Assembly: GCA_963555705.1 (NCBI GenBank)
Contig: OY743183.1
Location: 44,381,466-44,445,465, forward strand
Direction: 5' to 3'
DNA from: Ligustrum vulgare
Taxonomy: Eukaryota > Streptophyta > Magnoliopsida > Lamiales > Oleaceae
DNA: 64,000 nt
Part shown: positions 24,982 to 36,769 of the stretch, one piece after another
Position numbering within the stretch: position 1 is the first letter of the stretch
Layout of the letters: the number at the start of each line of letters is the position of its first letter
Notes under the pieces: generated by a model
The model's input: only the letters and a program-made list of their open reading frames with translations
What the model was told of the DNA's origin: nothing
Databases searched by the model: none
Position numbers and translations under genes: made by a program

Positions 24982-25346
24982 CTGTTGGGAATTTACTTAA
25001 TCATGCACAGCGGAATATAAAATATTTTCAATTCCCAAACGAGGATCTGTTTTATTTTTAGATAGAAATCGTGACAAGAATAATGCCTCTTGATTATTTT
25101 GCAGACGGATCTGAAAATCTCGATTCTTTCAATCTACTTGCACACTGCAGTTGTCTAATTGTCCAGCCTTCAAAGGTAATCCACAGAGAGAACAAGAATA
25201 AGAGTTTAGGGTTTCTCTCTTCTTGTACTAGCAAGAGAATAATGAATTATGGTTAACTGTTTCCAAACCCTAGTTGTTTGTTAATATAAGTTAGGGTGGG
25301 CTTGACCCATAACTTAAACATGATCCGATCCATGTGGTTTAATTAA

Positions 25347-27100
25347 GGGAAAAATACATAAATGAGGTGTTTTAAAATACAAATTTGAAAAATGAGGTCA
25401 AACTTCTATAATTTCAAAAATCAGGTTTTTATTAGAATTAATTAATTTAATTAAAGAAATAAATATATTTTAATAAATAAATATATTAAGGTCACACCAT
25501 TATATAATTTCAAGTCACAAAGGACTAATACTTTTAGGTCACAAGTCAAAATTTTAAGGTCACTAATATTTTAATAAATAAATATACTAAGGTCACAACA
25601 TTATATAATTTCAAGTCACAAAGGACTAATACTTTTAGGTCACAAGTCAAAATTTTAAGGTCACTAACTTATTTTTAGGTCACAAATCTTTTAAGTGCCA
25701 ATTACCAAATTTAGGTTACAATTATTTGATTTCTAGGTCACAACTTATCAATTATTAGGTCACACAATCTTTTTAAGTCACATTTATCATATTTTTAGGT
25801 CAAAACATCATACAAGCACAAGACCTGCAACCACCACCTGCCAACGCCAACATCCCACCACCATTTATAAGGTCACAAGAAAAATTATAGGTAACAGTTC
25901 ATCATCAAGGTTATCGCCACCGTCACCGCCACCACAATGGTTTCAACGCCATCGTCGCCATACTGATTTCTTTAGGTCACATATTATGTGAGAGGTCACG
26001 TTCCAAGCATTCAACGTCTCAAACATTCAACATCTATCACCGCCAGCGTCTCACCACCACCATCACCACCACCGTGCCACATGAATATCACTGCCTCCAC
26101 TTCTTGTTGTCTGCTCTACCACCGCCCAAGTCACAATAAATAACACAATCAACAATTGCAATAACTAGCGTCTCACTACCACCACAGCCACGGTGCCTGT
26201 GAATATCACCGCCGCCTATCCACCACGGCCTCCACCACCACCACCAACAGCTCACATCCAAAATCCCAAAATCAAAATTCCACTCTCTCCAACAGCACAT
26301 ACCTCATTCTCCAACAGCAAAACTACATACCTCACAACCTACAACCAGAATCTCGCTACCTCATGTCACCGCCGCACCCTCTTGCACCCCACCTTAACCA
26401 CCTACACCCCACCATCACAGGTTCATCAGCACAAATTAACAACCACAGATCTCCCAGAATCCCACTCCCTCCTGTCACCGCCGCACCGCCTTGCACCCCA
26501 CCATCACAAGTTCATCAGCACAAATTAACCACCACAGATCTACCACCACCAATTCGGATCAACCACCATAAGGTGCTGCTACGAAGGAGGTGCAACAATG
26601 ACCGCCTCGGCCGCAAGACAGTGTTGGTGGTGTGGAGTTATGAACAGAAATGGAAGAGATGGTCTCACTCCTTCCCGTCACCGTCGAGCACCTGCCTGCA
26701 CCCCACCATCACAGGTCAACCACCACAGATCTACCACCACCAATTAGGATCAACCGCCATAAGGTGCTGTTGGCTGCTGCGAGGGAGGCGCGAAAATGAC
26801 CTCCTCGGCTTGGTGATGTCACCGCCGCTGTGTGGTGGCCTGAAAAGAAGCGTTGGCGATGGATTGAAGAGAAGCTTTGGTGGTGATGTGAGGAAACGGC
26901 GTGAGAATGAGGAGCGAGAGAATGAGGAGCGTTTGAATTAGGGTTTGGAAATTATGGGTTGAAATAGATAATTAATTTAATTTTGTAATATTATTAATTA
27001 ATTAATAAAATCTTAATGAAACCTGAAAATTGAATAAATATATGTTTCACCTTATTCTTGAATTTAGATCTTTAAAAGTAGGGGTAGGTGTAATTTCCAC
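25347..27100. mobile_element. Mutator-like element inserted in the copia LTR
   Basis: Flanked by a perfect 9-bp duplication TTTAATTAA (25338-25346 and 27101-27109). Its ends GGGAAAAATACATAAATG and, reversed, GTGGAAATTACACCTACC are imperfect terminal repeats. The left end matches the terminus of the foldback element at 7915. It has an internal GGTCACA array at 25480-25900, including a direct repeat of about 110 bases (near 25485-25600 and 25590-25680). No transposase is present. The Pro/His-rich and basic frames between 26193 and 26941 are unrecognised and may be repeat-derived or a captured fragment. Confidence 0.8.
26363..26941 (+). CDS. Uncertain ORF inside the Mutator-like element
   Basis: I do not recognise this protein. 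The 192-codon frame has a Pro/His/Thr-rich first half containing an internal duplication (HQHKLTTTDLP appears in two neighbouring frames) and an Arg/Glu-rich tail (RKRRENEERENEERLN). The composition reflects ACC/CAC-rich repeated DNA (CACCACCATCACCACC-like blocks) more than protein-coding constraint. It fits within the MULE boundaries, so a Pack-MULE capture is possible, but there is no domain or intron signature to support it. Confidence 0.15.
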   Translation: MSPPHPLAPHLNHLHPTITGSSAQINNHRSPRIPLPPVTAAPPCTPPSQVHQHKLTTTDLPPPIRINHHKVLLRRRCNNDRLGRKTVLVVWSYEQKWKRWSHSFPSPSSTCLHPTITGQPPQIYHHQLGSTAIRCCWLLRGRRENDLLGLVMSPPLCGGLKRSVGDGLKRSFGGDVRKRRENEERENEERLN

Positions 27101-29237
27101 TTTAATTAATCCAATTAATTAAACATGGGACATTAGTTAATCAATCAAATTAATTAACTTGAGCCTATTAATAAACAATGTAATTAACTAATTCTACAAA
27201 TGTCGAACACTTATTAATTAATTAATTCCAATCACATTCTTCTAGTTCTTCCTTTGTATGTGACCCTTTAGGTTCCCAACCACGATGTCGAACTACGTGA
27301 ATTATTATTTTGATCTAATCAAAATAATATTAATTAAAACTCTCTTTTGAATTAATCATTAATTCTCCTAAATTAATTAATTCATATTAGTTGTCCCAAA
27401 TTAACATCTAACAATGTGTCGGGCAATACATGTGATGGGAAATGTCACGTGGTGTTACAAAACCAAACTAGTTCGTTTATCATGAAAATTTAATCCCTTC
27501 GTCAATATGATCCAATCAATTACGAGATATGGAAATGTATCAATCTCGTTTATTGATCATATCTTTTATTTCGCTCTTAAGTCAATAAACGTCGAAACTA
27601 TTTTCGACTTTATTAATTCACCTTGGCCAATGATTTCGATATCGACTTAACCAAATAAAACGAGATCACAATCTCTTACTATCTAAGTGTGACGAATCCT
27701 ATATTGATCATTCACAACCTTCATGTGATTCTTGACATACCCGAATAACATCGTATTAGCGACTCCTTTCAGAGCAACATCAGACATCACCAAAGTATGA
27801 CTGCCCTCATATAAGGTACCATGATGACCTCAAGTCAAATGATCAATTCCACTAACGAACGTTAGATATTAACCACTGACACTCAGATAGTTATCCATGT
27901 GGAATCCCCGTTGCTCTCCAATGTTTTGTTCTCTTAACAAAACATCCATATGTTCATTTAGATGTCTCTACATCTTAACTTGTGAGATCAGCTACTCACT
28001 TCTAAAGTGGAGAATGACACACTTGTTGGTCTATCTTTAATAAAGATGTATCTCGATATTACTTAACGATCAAGGATATTTAAGATTCAATTGTAACTTA
28101 TATCTCACAATCACAACTCCTTGTGATTAACAAGTTATCAAAATTTGAATCTACGGACTATGTTGATTTAATTAGCAAGAATAATAATATTATTACAAAT
28201 CAATTAAATATCCGATCTGTCATATATTAAATACATTAAATATATTAGTAAGTGTTTGATCAAACGATTGGACCTAGGGAATAATACTTACAAACCACAC
28301 CACATTATATATACACATTTTATAAAATATAAATTTTATAATTACACCACTCCATTTTTACAATTATAACCCTTTACTAAATAATAAAAACAAATAACTC
28401 ACACCACAAATATACTCACACCACAAATATACATACGCCCAATAATAAAAATGAATAACACACACCACAAATGTACATACATGATACACCCACTTATACA
28501 TACATTTGCCATCTTCCTTCTTCACCATCATTTTCTCTGCATTTTCTTCTGTGTTTTCAACCATTAAGCGCATCATACATTTTAAATATTTTCTGACTTA
28601 TTTTCTAAGATGAAGACTTTGTGCAATAGATATTTTCTTATTTATATAAATTTCTGGGTAAATTTTATCGAGTATTTGAAGACATTTTCATCTAATGTTT
28701 GCTATAAATTTCAAGATATAAATATCGAATTACCTACCTATAATGTGCTATTGAAAGAATCGTGATTTAGGTCTCTTGAATTGAATCATTTGGTGGTTCT
28801 GAATATTCATATGCATATTCTATATTTCTATATTTTGTTCTGTTATTTTTTTCTGATTGTCATCTTGCTTATTGCCACAGTTCACAACACAATTTGTTGG
28901 ACAATTTGGTGATGGTTTTGTTGAGACAGTGTAAGCCTTTTTTTTTTTTCTTCACACAGTTTCACACTTCCAATATTTAAGTAGGCTTTGGGACAATTTT
29001 GTAGAAGAAATTGACGCCTTTCAATCCATCGGAACAATAAATATGAAGAGAAATAGATAGAATTTTGACTTGTGAAATTGTATTAGGGTTTTTGAAATTT
29101 TGTGGTGCGAATAAGAGTAAAATAGAGAAAAATAAATATAATAGGTGGTTATTTAAGTCAATTCATTAATGATCATTTTTGCAAAAACAAAAAATGTGAT
29201 ATGGTTAACAATTTTAACGGTGTCAATATAATTATCC

Positions 29238-29887
29238 TTTTTATAATCATTTTTTTGAACATTTACAAGTTTTATTTACATAAAACCCCAACTGACACGC
29301 CCATGGTAGAACTCGAAGCTTGGACGTACCCGATAAGGGGCAGGGAGCTTAAGCATTGGGCAGTGAGGGTATTTTCTCTTCAATGTTAAGAATTTATTTT
29401 AAATAAAAAAATAATGAGACTATTTCGTGTATTTGACCTTGTGTAGCACAATCATTATAATCTATAAGTCAATATAAATTGTAAAAGTTTTCAAAGTACT
29501 TTTTAACCGTACATATTTTTCAAATCATTTTTTAATAACATATATTTTTAACTACACATTTTTTACCTAAAAATAATAAATAAGCATTTTTTAATCAAGA
29601 TCTAATAAATTCCTACCATTTCGAACATAGAAATCTATTACAAATATCAATAATTATGCGTCCACGATCAAAGATGATAATAAAAACATAATTAATTACA
29701 TCAAATCCATTAATTATATATATTAAATATAGAGTTGAAATATGAAATTTAAAACTAGAGCTTCATCATAATTTCAAGTCAACAATAAAATAGAAAACTC
29801 TTCCCATTTATAAACTGAGCACCCAAATCGATGGATTGAATTTGCTGCATGCAGGTGTTGCAGGGGCTAATGACCGTTGAAACGAGT
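29238..29887. other. AT-rich spacer with MITE fragment
   Basis: No gene. About 29465-29600 is a decayed Tourist-like MITE fragment (ACTTTTTAACCGTACATATT, then ACACATTTTTTACCTAAAA). Confidence 0.4.
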
Positions 29888-29895
29888 GTTACTTC

Positions 29896-30467
29896 CAGGG
29901 CCGGCCCTTGCATAAGGCCACCAAGGCCTGCGCCTAGGGCCTCTAAATTTGAGGGGCCTCAAAAATATTTTGGCCAAACTATTTAACCAATTTTTTGGGA
30001 CTAAATGCAACTGGAGGCAGTCTAAAATCTATAAATTTGAGTTTTTTTTTTTTTTGGAAGAAATTGATTATTGCAGATTCAAAGCTCTTCCACTAAATAA
30101 AAAACTAAGAAAAGTCAGTAACTTGTTTTATAAAATGAAGTTTGAGACTTATGAATTATTGAATGATTTGGAGATATATGTTCAGACCTTCACTTTTGCT
30201 TCCAAAAAGCACTCCTCGATTACCGGAGTTTCAAGTGGGTGAAAATGGAATAATTAAGCTACATTAGAACATGACCATTTTTCCTACATTATACTGATTT
30301 TTAGGAATTTCATCTTTTGAATGTTATAAAGTCATTTTTTTTAAAAAAAATACATATATGTTATTCATTTTAATATTTAAGTATTACTACACGAAAAATA
30401 TACATATATTTAAGGGCATCAAAATAATGAGTCGCCTAGAACCTCTCTATTCTTAGGACCGGCCCTG
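29896..30467. mobile_element. hAT-like element with CAGGGCCGGCCC ends
   Basis: The left end CAGGGCCGGCCCTTGC and the reversed right end CAGGGCCGGTCCTAAG form terminal repeats. The TSD is a perfect 8 bp, GTTACTTC (29888-29895 and 30468-30475). 572 bases long. A 97-codon frame (29949-30242) runs through it without recognisable transposase motifs, so this is a deletion derivative. Confidence 0.82.
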
Positions 30468-30475
30468 GTTACTTC

Positions 30476-31840
30476 AAAACAACACGTACAATACATAGAA
30501 TAAAGATACACGTACAACACTATCTTACAATGAATTATGCTACTTTATCATTCTCTCTTGTCCAAATAGATGATCGAATTTTTGTGAATCATTGATTTTA
30601 GAGTTGATGTGTGGATAAATAAATAGATTCTTGTCATATCATATGTGAAGGTATAAAACTTTCAATCAAATTCGATTCCTCCAGCAAGATCCATCTTACA
30701 GTACATCTTACAACTTTCACTTTTTTTGAGGTGGAGTGTACACTCAATTTTGCCCACCAATTTGCATGGTTGCAGATTTTTTTATTTTTTCTACGTAAAA
30801 TATATGGTTGAAAAATGGAGATAGAAAATGTGTGTAATTATAAGGTGATTTAGTGAATTGTGTAGAAAAAATATGTTTAAAAATATGTTTGCCAAACGGA
30901 AGCTTATACACCGTTCAATTATGAATTTAACAGATAAATTTTTTTTTAGTCGAAAAGCGTAATAATAACTTTTTGATTATTACTTTTCTGGTGGTCTGAA
31001 AGCATAATATTCAGGTTTTTTGGTCAAAAAAATTAGTGCTCTTCATATTAAGCTAACCTTTTTTGGTTAAAAATTACGCATCAATCAAATATTTTATCTT
31101 AAAAAAATAAATAAACAATTTCATATACTATTGCAACGTTACATATAATTTTATTGTCAAAATATTATTTTGCTAGTAAATTATTTATTAGTCTCTCTTT
31201 GCTAAAATTTATTGGTTTATAAATAAAAAATTATTAATTTCGAAACAAAATATGTTGTTAGAAAATAGTTTGAAAAAATATACGTGGTTAAAACTTAATT
31301 TGGAGAAACATGTTATTTATAAACGTAGCCTAAGTTTTGTAATGTAATTATTAATAATTTATAAACCAATTTATAAGTAACATAATTTTTCAAACTACAT
31401 TTAGTTACACAAATTTTTCGAAACTACTTTTTAATCACGTATTTTACTTCAAAAGGACAAAAACTTTTTATAAATGGTGACAAATTAGCCGAACATACCT
31501 TATTTATAAATAAGCTTGTGTTCGGCTTTTGTTGATTATAATCAACACATTTTTCAACACAGCTTTTTAACCATATATATTTTCTCTCTCCAATTTTTAA
31601 CCACGCATCTTACCTAGAAAATATAAATACACAAATTATTACATGTTATAATAGTTGCCGAACGGTCCATAAGTTACCAAATATAGGCTGAGTTAAAAAG
31701 CGATTTCAAAGAATTTGTGTTATTTATAAATTTATATATAAATGAGAAATAATTGCATTACAGAACAGATGCTGAGTTTATAAATAACACGTTTCTCTGA
31801 ATCATTTAGTGGCTCTGTTCGGCTAACTTTTCGCCATTAC
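30476..31840. mobile_element. Cluster of Tourist-like MITE copies
   Basis: No gene. Copies or fragments of the common MITE family lie at about 30740-30905, 31255-31330, 31330-31500, 31500-31680 and 31690-31830, in both orientations. Landmarks are AAATATATGGTTGAAAAATG, TTATAAACCAATTTATAAGT and GCCAAACGG or CCGAACGG near the ends. The 31255-31500 block recurs almost unchanged at 44690-44945. Confidence 0.55.
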
Positions 31841-31843
31841 TTG

Positions 31844-31844
<1 letters not shown>

Positions 31845-31910
<66 letters not shown>
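31845..31910. repeat. (AAT)n microsatellite
   Basis: About 22 uninterrupted trinucleotide units. The poly-isoleucine ORF over it is an artefact. Confidence 0.97.
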
Positions 31911-31912
<2 letters not shown>

Positions 31913-32319
31913 TTATTTTTTGGAACAAAAACAAGACAATTAACAACAAAAAAATTGATCAAACGGAATGAAAAATTAAACTTTCCTTACCTAGTTCAAC
32001 GGAAAGAGAGAACCGGGCGTGTGGAGTGCTGGCTATAAAAACTTTTCCACTAAACAAGAAAAAGGAAGGAAAAATGAAAAATGTTTTGATTTTTCTTGAA
32101 AAATATGGCTCCATCAAACTTGCCCTTAATGACTTTACAAGAGAAATAATAAATTGCCATTAATTATCCACGTGAAAATAAATAAAATAGAGACAAAAAA
32201 AATATATATATATATATATTTTAAATTACTTTTTAATTACACATATTTTATCTCTCAAATTTTCAACTCTACTTTTTATCTCAAAATAATAAATAAACCA
32301 GTTTATAAACCAAACAGTG

Positions 32320-32651
32320 TTATCAAAATAGACTCAAAAAAGAAATTCCAAGGATGAATTATCCTTGTAAAAATAAATATAATATAATATAATTTTTTTT
32401 TTTTTTTTTTTTTTTTGAAAAATGATAAAAACAAGAAGTTGGCAGTTGGGTGCCGTGTAGTCTAAGTATAAAATAGTAAAAATATTGTTATCAAAATAGA
32501 CTTAAAAAAAAAAAAAAAATCCAAGGATGAATTATCCAAGTAAAAATAAATATAATATAATATAATTTTTTTTTTTTTTTTGAAAATGATAGAAAACAAG
32601 AAGTTGGCAGTTGGTGCCGTGCAGTCTAAGTATAAAATAGTAAAAATATTG
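32320..32651. repeat. 168-bp tandem duplication
   Basis: Two direct copies (32320-32487 and 32488-32651) share TTATCAAAATAGACT, CCAAGGATGAATTATCC and AAGAAGTTGGCAGTTG. They differ mainly in poly-A and poly-T run lengths. Confidence 0.85.
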
Positions 32652-32689
32652 TGGTGGACCAAAAATGGGTGTACATACTTCCACCTCAG

Positions 32690-33113
32690 CAAAACGATTC
32701 ATCAGCTCGAAAAAAGTTCGGGCTAAGCTCGGTTCGCGACTCGAGATTTTGAGACAAAGCTCGAGTCGAACTTTTTTTTTAGAGATGAGCTTTGGCTCGG
32801 CTCGGCTCGAGCAAAAAAAAGCCCGCTAAAAAAGTTCGATGGGAGCTTGAATAATGAATTTCGACCATGAGTTCGGCTCAACTTGCTATATATACACATT
32901 TTCAATAAAAATTTTATGAGTTTTTGTTATAAAAATAAGAAAAAAAGTAAAAGCTCAGACTTGGCTCGGCTCGGCTCAGAAAAACTCGAGTCGAGCCTTA
33001 TTTTTGGGGACGAGCTTTAGCTCGGCTCGGCTTGGGCCAAAAAAAGCTCGACCCCAAAAAGTTCGAGCCTTGATCTTCGGCTCGCGAGCCGACTTGGCTC
33101 GTTGACATCCCTA
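32690..33113. mobile_element. hAT-type MITE, CTCGGCTCG-rich
   Basis: The reversed right end reads TAGGGATGTCAACGAGCC, a hAT-type terminus, and the body is full of GGCTCGGCTCG subterminal repeats on both strands. The right flank AGTACATA (33114-33121) is nearly matched by TGTACATA at about 32670, but the left terminus is decayed, so the left boundary is approximate. Confidence 0.55.
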
Positions 33114-33185
33114 AGTACATATGAACAAAGTCCTAAGAAAGATTGTAAAAAAAAGTTGTACTCGTATCATTTCTATAAGAATTAA

Positions 33186-33807
33186 GGTGGCGTTCTATTT
33201 CTATTTTATTTTGTATTTTCATTTTCGAAAATGTTTTGTGTTTTGTGTTTTCATTTTTGTTTTCAAATTTGCTGAAAACGCGTTTGGTTTGTCATTTCTG
33301 AAAACTGTTTTTGAAAATGAAAAGCTGGAAAACACGTTCCGTTTGAAATTTTGCAGAACGCTATTTAAACTATTTTTAATTAATTTGCTTACAGAATACT
33401 ACTAACTCCAACTCAAATTTCCTTTCACAATACAATAAAAATATGGTTACATGCAACACACTAATATGAGCATTAAGAGTCTATATTAACACAGCTTGAT
33501 CAGGTTCGGGACTTGAGAAAGCTCTACTTCTATTAAAATCTTGAAAATGCTAGTTCTTTCAAAACCACCAGAGTCCACTTATTATTACATTTTTGAAATA
33601 TAACAATAAGAATTCTCATTTAATTTTTTTTTGTAATCTTGATATTGAATTCAATAAAACTTTATTTAAACTAAGTTCCAAGTTAGGATAATTCTAAAAA
33701 AAAAAAAAATCTTTATTTAGGCTTAATTCCAAGTTAGGATAATTCTAAAAAAAATAATAAAAAAATAAAAACTTTATATTAAGATTAGTTCTAAGTTAAG
33801 ATAATTC

Positions 33808-33841
<34 letters not shown>

Positions 33842-34163
33842 CCCAAAACGCGTTTTCCGCGTTTTGGACATTTTTTGTCGAAATACACACAAAACGCCCA
33901 AAACGATGTTTCGGGCGTTTTCCGTTTTGTGTAAAAAAAAAATTTTTATTTTCCAAAATGCGTTTTCGTAAATGGTAAAGAGAACGCGTTTTTAACGTTT
34001 TCGAAAATAAAAACAGAAAACGACCTCAACATCGTTTTGAAAACGCATTTTGGAAAACAAAAAAAAAATTGTACAAAAAACGGAAAACGCCCGAAACATC
34101 ATTTTGGGCGTTTTGTGTGTATTTCGACAAAAAATGTTCAAAACGCGGAAAACGCGTTTTGGG

Positions 34164-34200
<37 letters not shown>

Positions 34201-34807
34201 TAGAACTAAGCTTAATATAAAGTTTTTAATTTTTTATTATTTTTTTTAGAATTATCCTAACTTGGAACTAAGGCTAAATAAAGAATTTTTTTTTCTTTTT
34301 TTGATAATTATCTTAACTTGGAACTTAGTTTAAATAAAGTTTTATTGAATTCAATATCAACATTACAAAAAAAAATTAAATGAGAATTCTTGTTGTTATA
34401 TTTCAAAAAATGCAATGATAAATGGACTCTGATGGTTTTGAAAGAACTTGCATTTTCTGGATTTTAATAGAAGTAGAGTTTTCTCAAATCCCGAACCTGA
34501 TTAGGCTGTGTTAATATAGACTCTTAATGCTCACATTAGTGTGTTGTATGTAACCATATTTTTAGTGTATTGTGAAAGGAAATTTGAGTTGGAGTTAGTA
34601 GTATTCTGCAAGCAAATTAATTAAAAATAGTTTAAATAGTGTTTTGCAAAATTTCAAACAGAACGTGTTTTCCAACTTTTCATTTTCAAAAACAGTTTTC
34701 AGAAATGACAAACCAAACGCGTTTTCAGCAAATTTGAAAACAAAAATAAAAACATAAAACATTTTCGAAAATGAAAATACAAAATAAAATACAAACAGAA
34801 CGCCACC
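33186..34807. mobile_element. Harbinger-type palindromic element, 1.6 kb
   Basis: Terminal repeats GGTGGCGTTCTATTT and, reversed, GGTGGCGTTCTGTTT are flanked by TAA on both sides (33183-33185 and 34808-34810), the PIF/Harbinger target. The element is an inverted duplication: each arm is about 750-800 bases and the spacer lies around 33985-34030. A third, internal copy of the terminus occurs near 34000-34030 (TTTTCGAAAATAAAAAC then GACCTC), so an ordinary MITE of about 840 bases seems to have gained an inverted copy. The Phe/Lys-rich frames in both arms mirror each other and are not genes. Confidence 0.8.
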
Positions 34808-34810
34808 TAA

Positions 34811-35071
34811 ATTTCTTGTACAATTTTTGTATGTACTTTTTTGAATTTTGTACAGTACCTCATATGAGCTGCGCCACTGTTCGGTAAAAAAAAAACACAA
34901 AGTAGTGTCAATTCTTCGTTCCTACGCCTGCAGCAGATGAATATTTTGGATTATTGGTACAAAGTGGGTCCCAATATTGACTATTTCAGAATTGCATGAT
35001 TTGACAAAAATAATATTTTAATGCAACAGTGGTAAGGATGGGAAATGGGAAAGAGAAACAAGTGCGGGTGG
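34811..35071. other. Spacer, nothing recognised
   Basis: About 260 bases of possibly single-copy sequence. No coding or structural signal was seen. Confidence 0.4.
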
Positions 35072-35158
35072 GTGCTCCTTTGTCAGTAGGTTTTCTGACG
35101 TAGTGCAGAGGAATAAGTGCTCCTTTGTCAGTAGGTTTTCTGACGTAGTGCAGAGGAC
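35072..35158. repeat. 45-bp tandem duplication
   Basis: Two direct units start GTGCTCCTTTGTCAGTAGG at 35072 and 35117 and are identical except near the end, where the second shows GGACATAAG in place of GGAATAAG. Confidence 0.9.
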
Positions 35159-35171
35159 ATAAGTTGATTAG

Positions 35172-35349
35172 GCCTCTGTTTGGTAATCAATTTTTTTTTT
35201 TTGTTTATAAACATGTTTATAAACAACACAATTTCCCAAATTATTTTTTAACCACACACATTTTCTCTTTTCAATTTTCAACCATTACTTTTATCTCGAA
35301 ATCATAAATAAACAAGTTTATAAATGAAACAGTGTTACCAAACATAGGC
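35172..35349. mobile_element. Tourist-like MITE, 178 bp
   Basis: Ends GCCTCTGTTTGGTAA and, reversed, GCCTATGTTTGGTAACA. It contains the family core CACAATTTCCCAAATTA and ACCACACACATTTTCTC. Flanks do not give a clean TAA pair. Confidence 0.7.
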
Positions 35350-35455
35350 TTGATGACAGTGTATAAAAAAGTGTACACAACAAAGTGTATATGTAGCAAG
35401 GCTTTTTTTATAATTTGTAGAGAAATTCAAAATGTTTCCCAAACCCAATGTCATT

Positions 35456-35765
35456 AAGCCTGTGTAAATGTTTTATTTAAAAATATTTTTTTTAAGTTTT
35501 ATAAATAAAATGTGTGGTTGAGAAACTGAGAGAGAAAATGTTTGTGATTAAAAAGTAATTTGAAAAATTATGTAGAAAAAAATATGTTTAAAAACTTATT
35601 TGCCAAACGGACAATGTGTTCGGATAGCTTTATTTATAATAAACACAATTTTTAATATTAATTTTTAACCACATATTTTTTCTTTCTAATTTTTAATTAC
35701 ACATCTTACTTAAAAAAATATAAATAACATAAATTATTATTATTTAAAACAGTGGCCGAACAGGC
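35456..35765. mobile_element. Two adjacent Tourist-like MITE copies
   Basis: The first copy (about 35456-35613) has GTGTGGTTGAGAAACTGAG in one orientation and ends GCCAAACGGACA. The second (about 35614-35765) lies in the opposite orientation, from TGTTCGGATAGC to GGCCGAACAGGCC. Confidence 0.55.
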
Positions 35766-35791
35766 CGGAAATATTCCCTCAGTCCCAAGCC

Positions 35792-36437
35792 TAGTGATGG
35801 CAATGGATCGGGTATGGGTCGGGTTTGCCAAATCCGTACCCTACCCACTAAATATTTACAACCTCCATACCCTACCCATATACCCATTTAAAAATTGCGG
35901 GTCGAGTGCGGATCGGGTGCGGGTCGGAGGCGGGTTTGCTTCTATACCCATTTAAAATCCATTACTAATTATTTATTTTATTATTATTTTTTTAGGCTAT
36001 AAATAGGTTATAAGTGCTCCGGATTAACTTGAATCAGTTAAAATTGGTCTTCACTTGAATTTGAGTTGAGAAAAGCTTGTTATATGTTGAAATTATACAA
36101 GCGAATTTGAACAATTTTTTTAGACATTAACAAAGTCAATAGTTTAAACATATTAAGGTTTAGACGATAACAATGTCAATAGATATTTGAGTTCTATTTT
36201 TTAATTTTTTTTAAACAATCACTTTTGTTTTAAATTCTATAATTTTTAAAGGAAATTAATGGGTATGTGGGTCGGGTATGGGTATTGTAGTAAAACCCAC
36301 ACCCGACCCATACCCATGTCGAGTTTTAAAATTTACCTCCATACCCTACCCACGAACCCATTTAGTCGGATAATCTCAGCCCATTTATGTCGGGCCTTCA
36401 TCGGGTATCGAGTTCGTGGGTATTACTGCCATCCCTA
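35792..36437. mobile_element. hAT-type MITE, 646 bp
   Basis: Termini TAGTGATGGCAATGGATCGG and, reversed, TAGGGATGGCAGTAATACC, with a perfect 8-bp TSD CCCAAGCC (35784-35791 and 36438-36445). Subterminal regions are rich in GGGTCGGGT-type and ACCCGACCC-type repeats. No coding capacity. Confidence 0.88.
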
Positions 36438-36445
36438 CCCAAGCC

Positions 36446-36711
36446 TAACCTAATTAAAAACTGCTTTCACCCCGATCAAGGCACTCACATAAGCTGGTCC
36501 GTGAAAACGTATCAGAACAACTGTCAAGAACATTACTGCAAATGTATTGAAACCCAGCTGCAAAATCCACTACAGATCCTGTCTTTCCAATTGCAGGTGG
36601 GCCCTTTAAGGTGGTCCCTTGTCAATGGTATTATGGTAGGGGTAATTCCGTAATGTTCGGCCCGACTCATTAACCCTTTCAAGTAATGCGGTTTGAGATG
36701 GTACGTGTGGT
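36446..36711. other. Possible single-copy spacer
   Basis: About 270 bases with more balanced composition and no recognised repeat. Short frames on both strands have no recognisable motif. Confidence 0.35.
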
Positions 36712-36769
36712 TAACAAGGTGTTCAGCAATATTATTAAGCAAGTTTTATATTCAACACAATTTTTCAAT

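Larger units (their letters stand above)
17231..28292 (-). mobile_element. Ty1/copia retrotransposon, 11 kb, nested
   Basis: On the minus strand the LTRs begin TGTAAGTGTTATGCCC and end AAATTCCCAACA. The flanking TSD is AACCA (17226-17230 and 28293-28297). The order on the minus strand is 5' LTR (24983-28292, carrying a MULE), initiator-Met-type primer-binding site, long leader, gag, integrase, reverse transcriptase, purine-rich tract AGTGGGAGTTTG, 3' LTR (17231-18052). All coding parts are broken. The right LTR without its insert is about 1.55 kb. The left LTR lacks about 740 bases after position 17460, so the two differ by a large deletion. Confidence 0.88.
24983..28292 (-). repeat. 5' LTR of the copia element, interrupted
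   Basis: Starts TGTTGGGAATTTAC on the plus strand and ends AATACTTACA. The LTR itself is 24983-25346 plus 27110-28292. The remainder is a Mutator-like insertion with its 9-bp TSD. Confidence 0.85.
17195..29237. mobile_element. Terminal-inverted-repeat element split by the copia insertion
   Basis: The left end GGGTAATTATATTAACACC is mirrored at the right by GGTGTCAATATAATTATCC. Inward of these, CTTAATTTGTTAACCACACC is matched by the reverse complement near 29195-29215. Without the copia element (17231-28292) it is about 980 bases. Its interior (28298-29190) holds AT-rich DNA with no convincing gene. A clean TSD was not identified, so the superfamily is unassigned. The copia TSD (AACCA) lies within this terminal repeat. 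Confidence 0.6.

Noticed and set aside
28840..28930. Exon-like stretch CCACAG then TTCACAACACAATTTGTTGG with GTGTAAG after it
   Set aside because: Acceptor- and donor-like signals flank only about 60 bases and the 20-residue translation is unrecognised. No second exon was found.
33121..33405. 94-aa Phe-rich ORF with a matching ORF at 34595-34900
   Set aside because: The similarity is due to the palindrome. The composition follows TTTTC/GAAAA-rich DNA and the frame crosses the element terminus.
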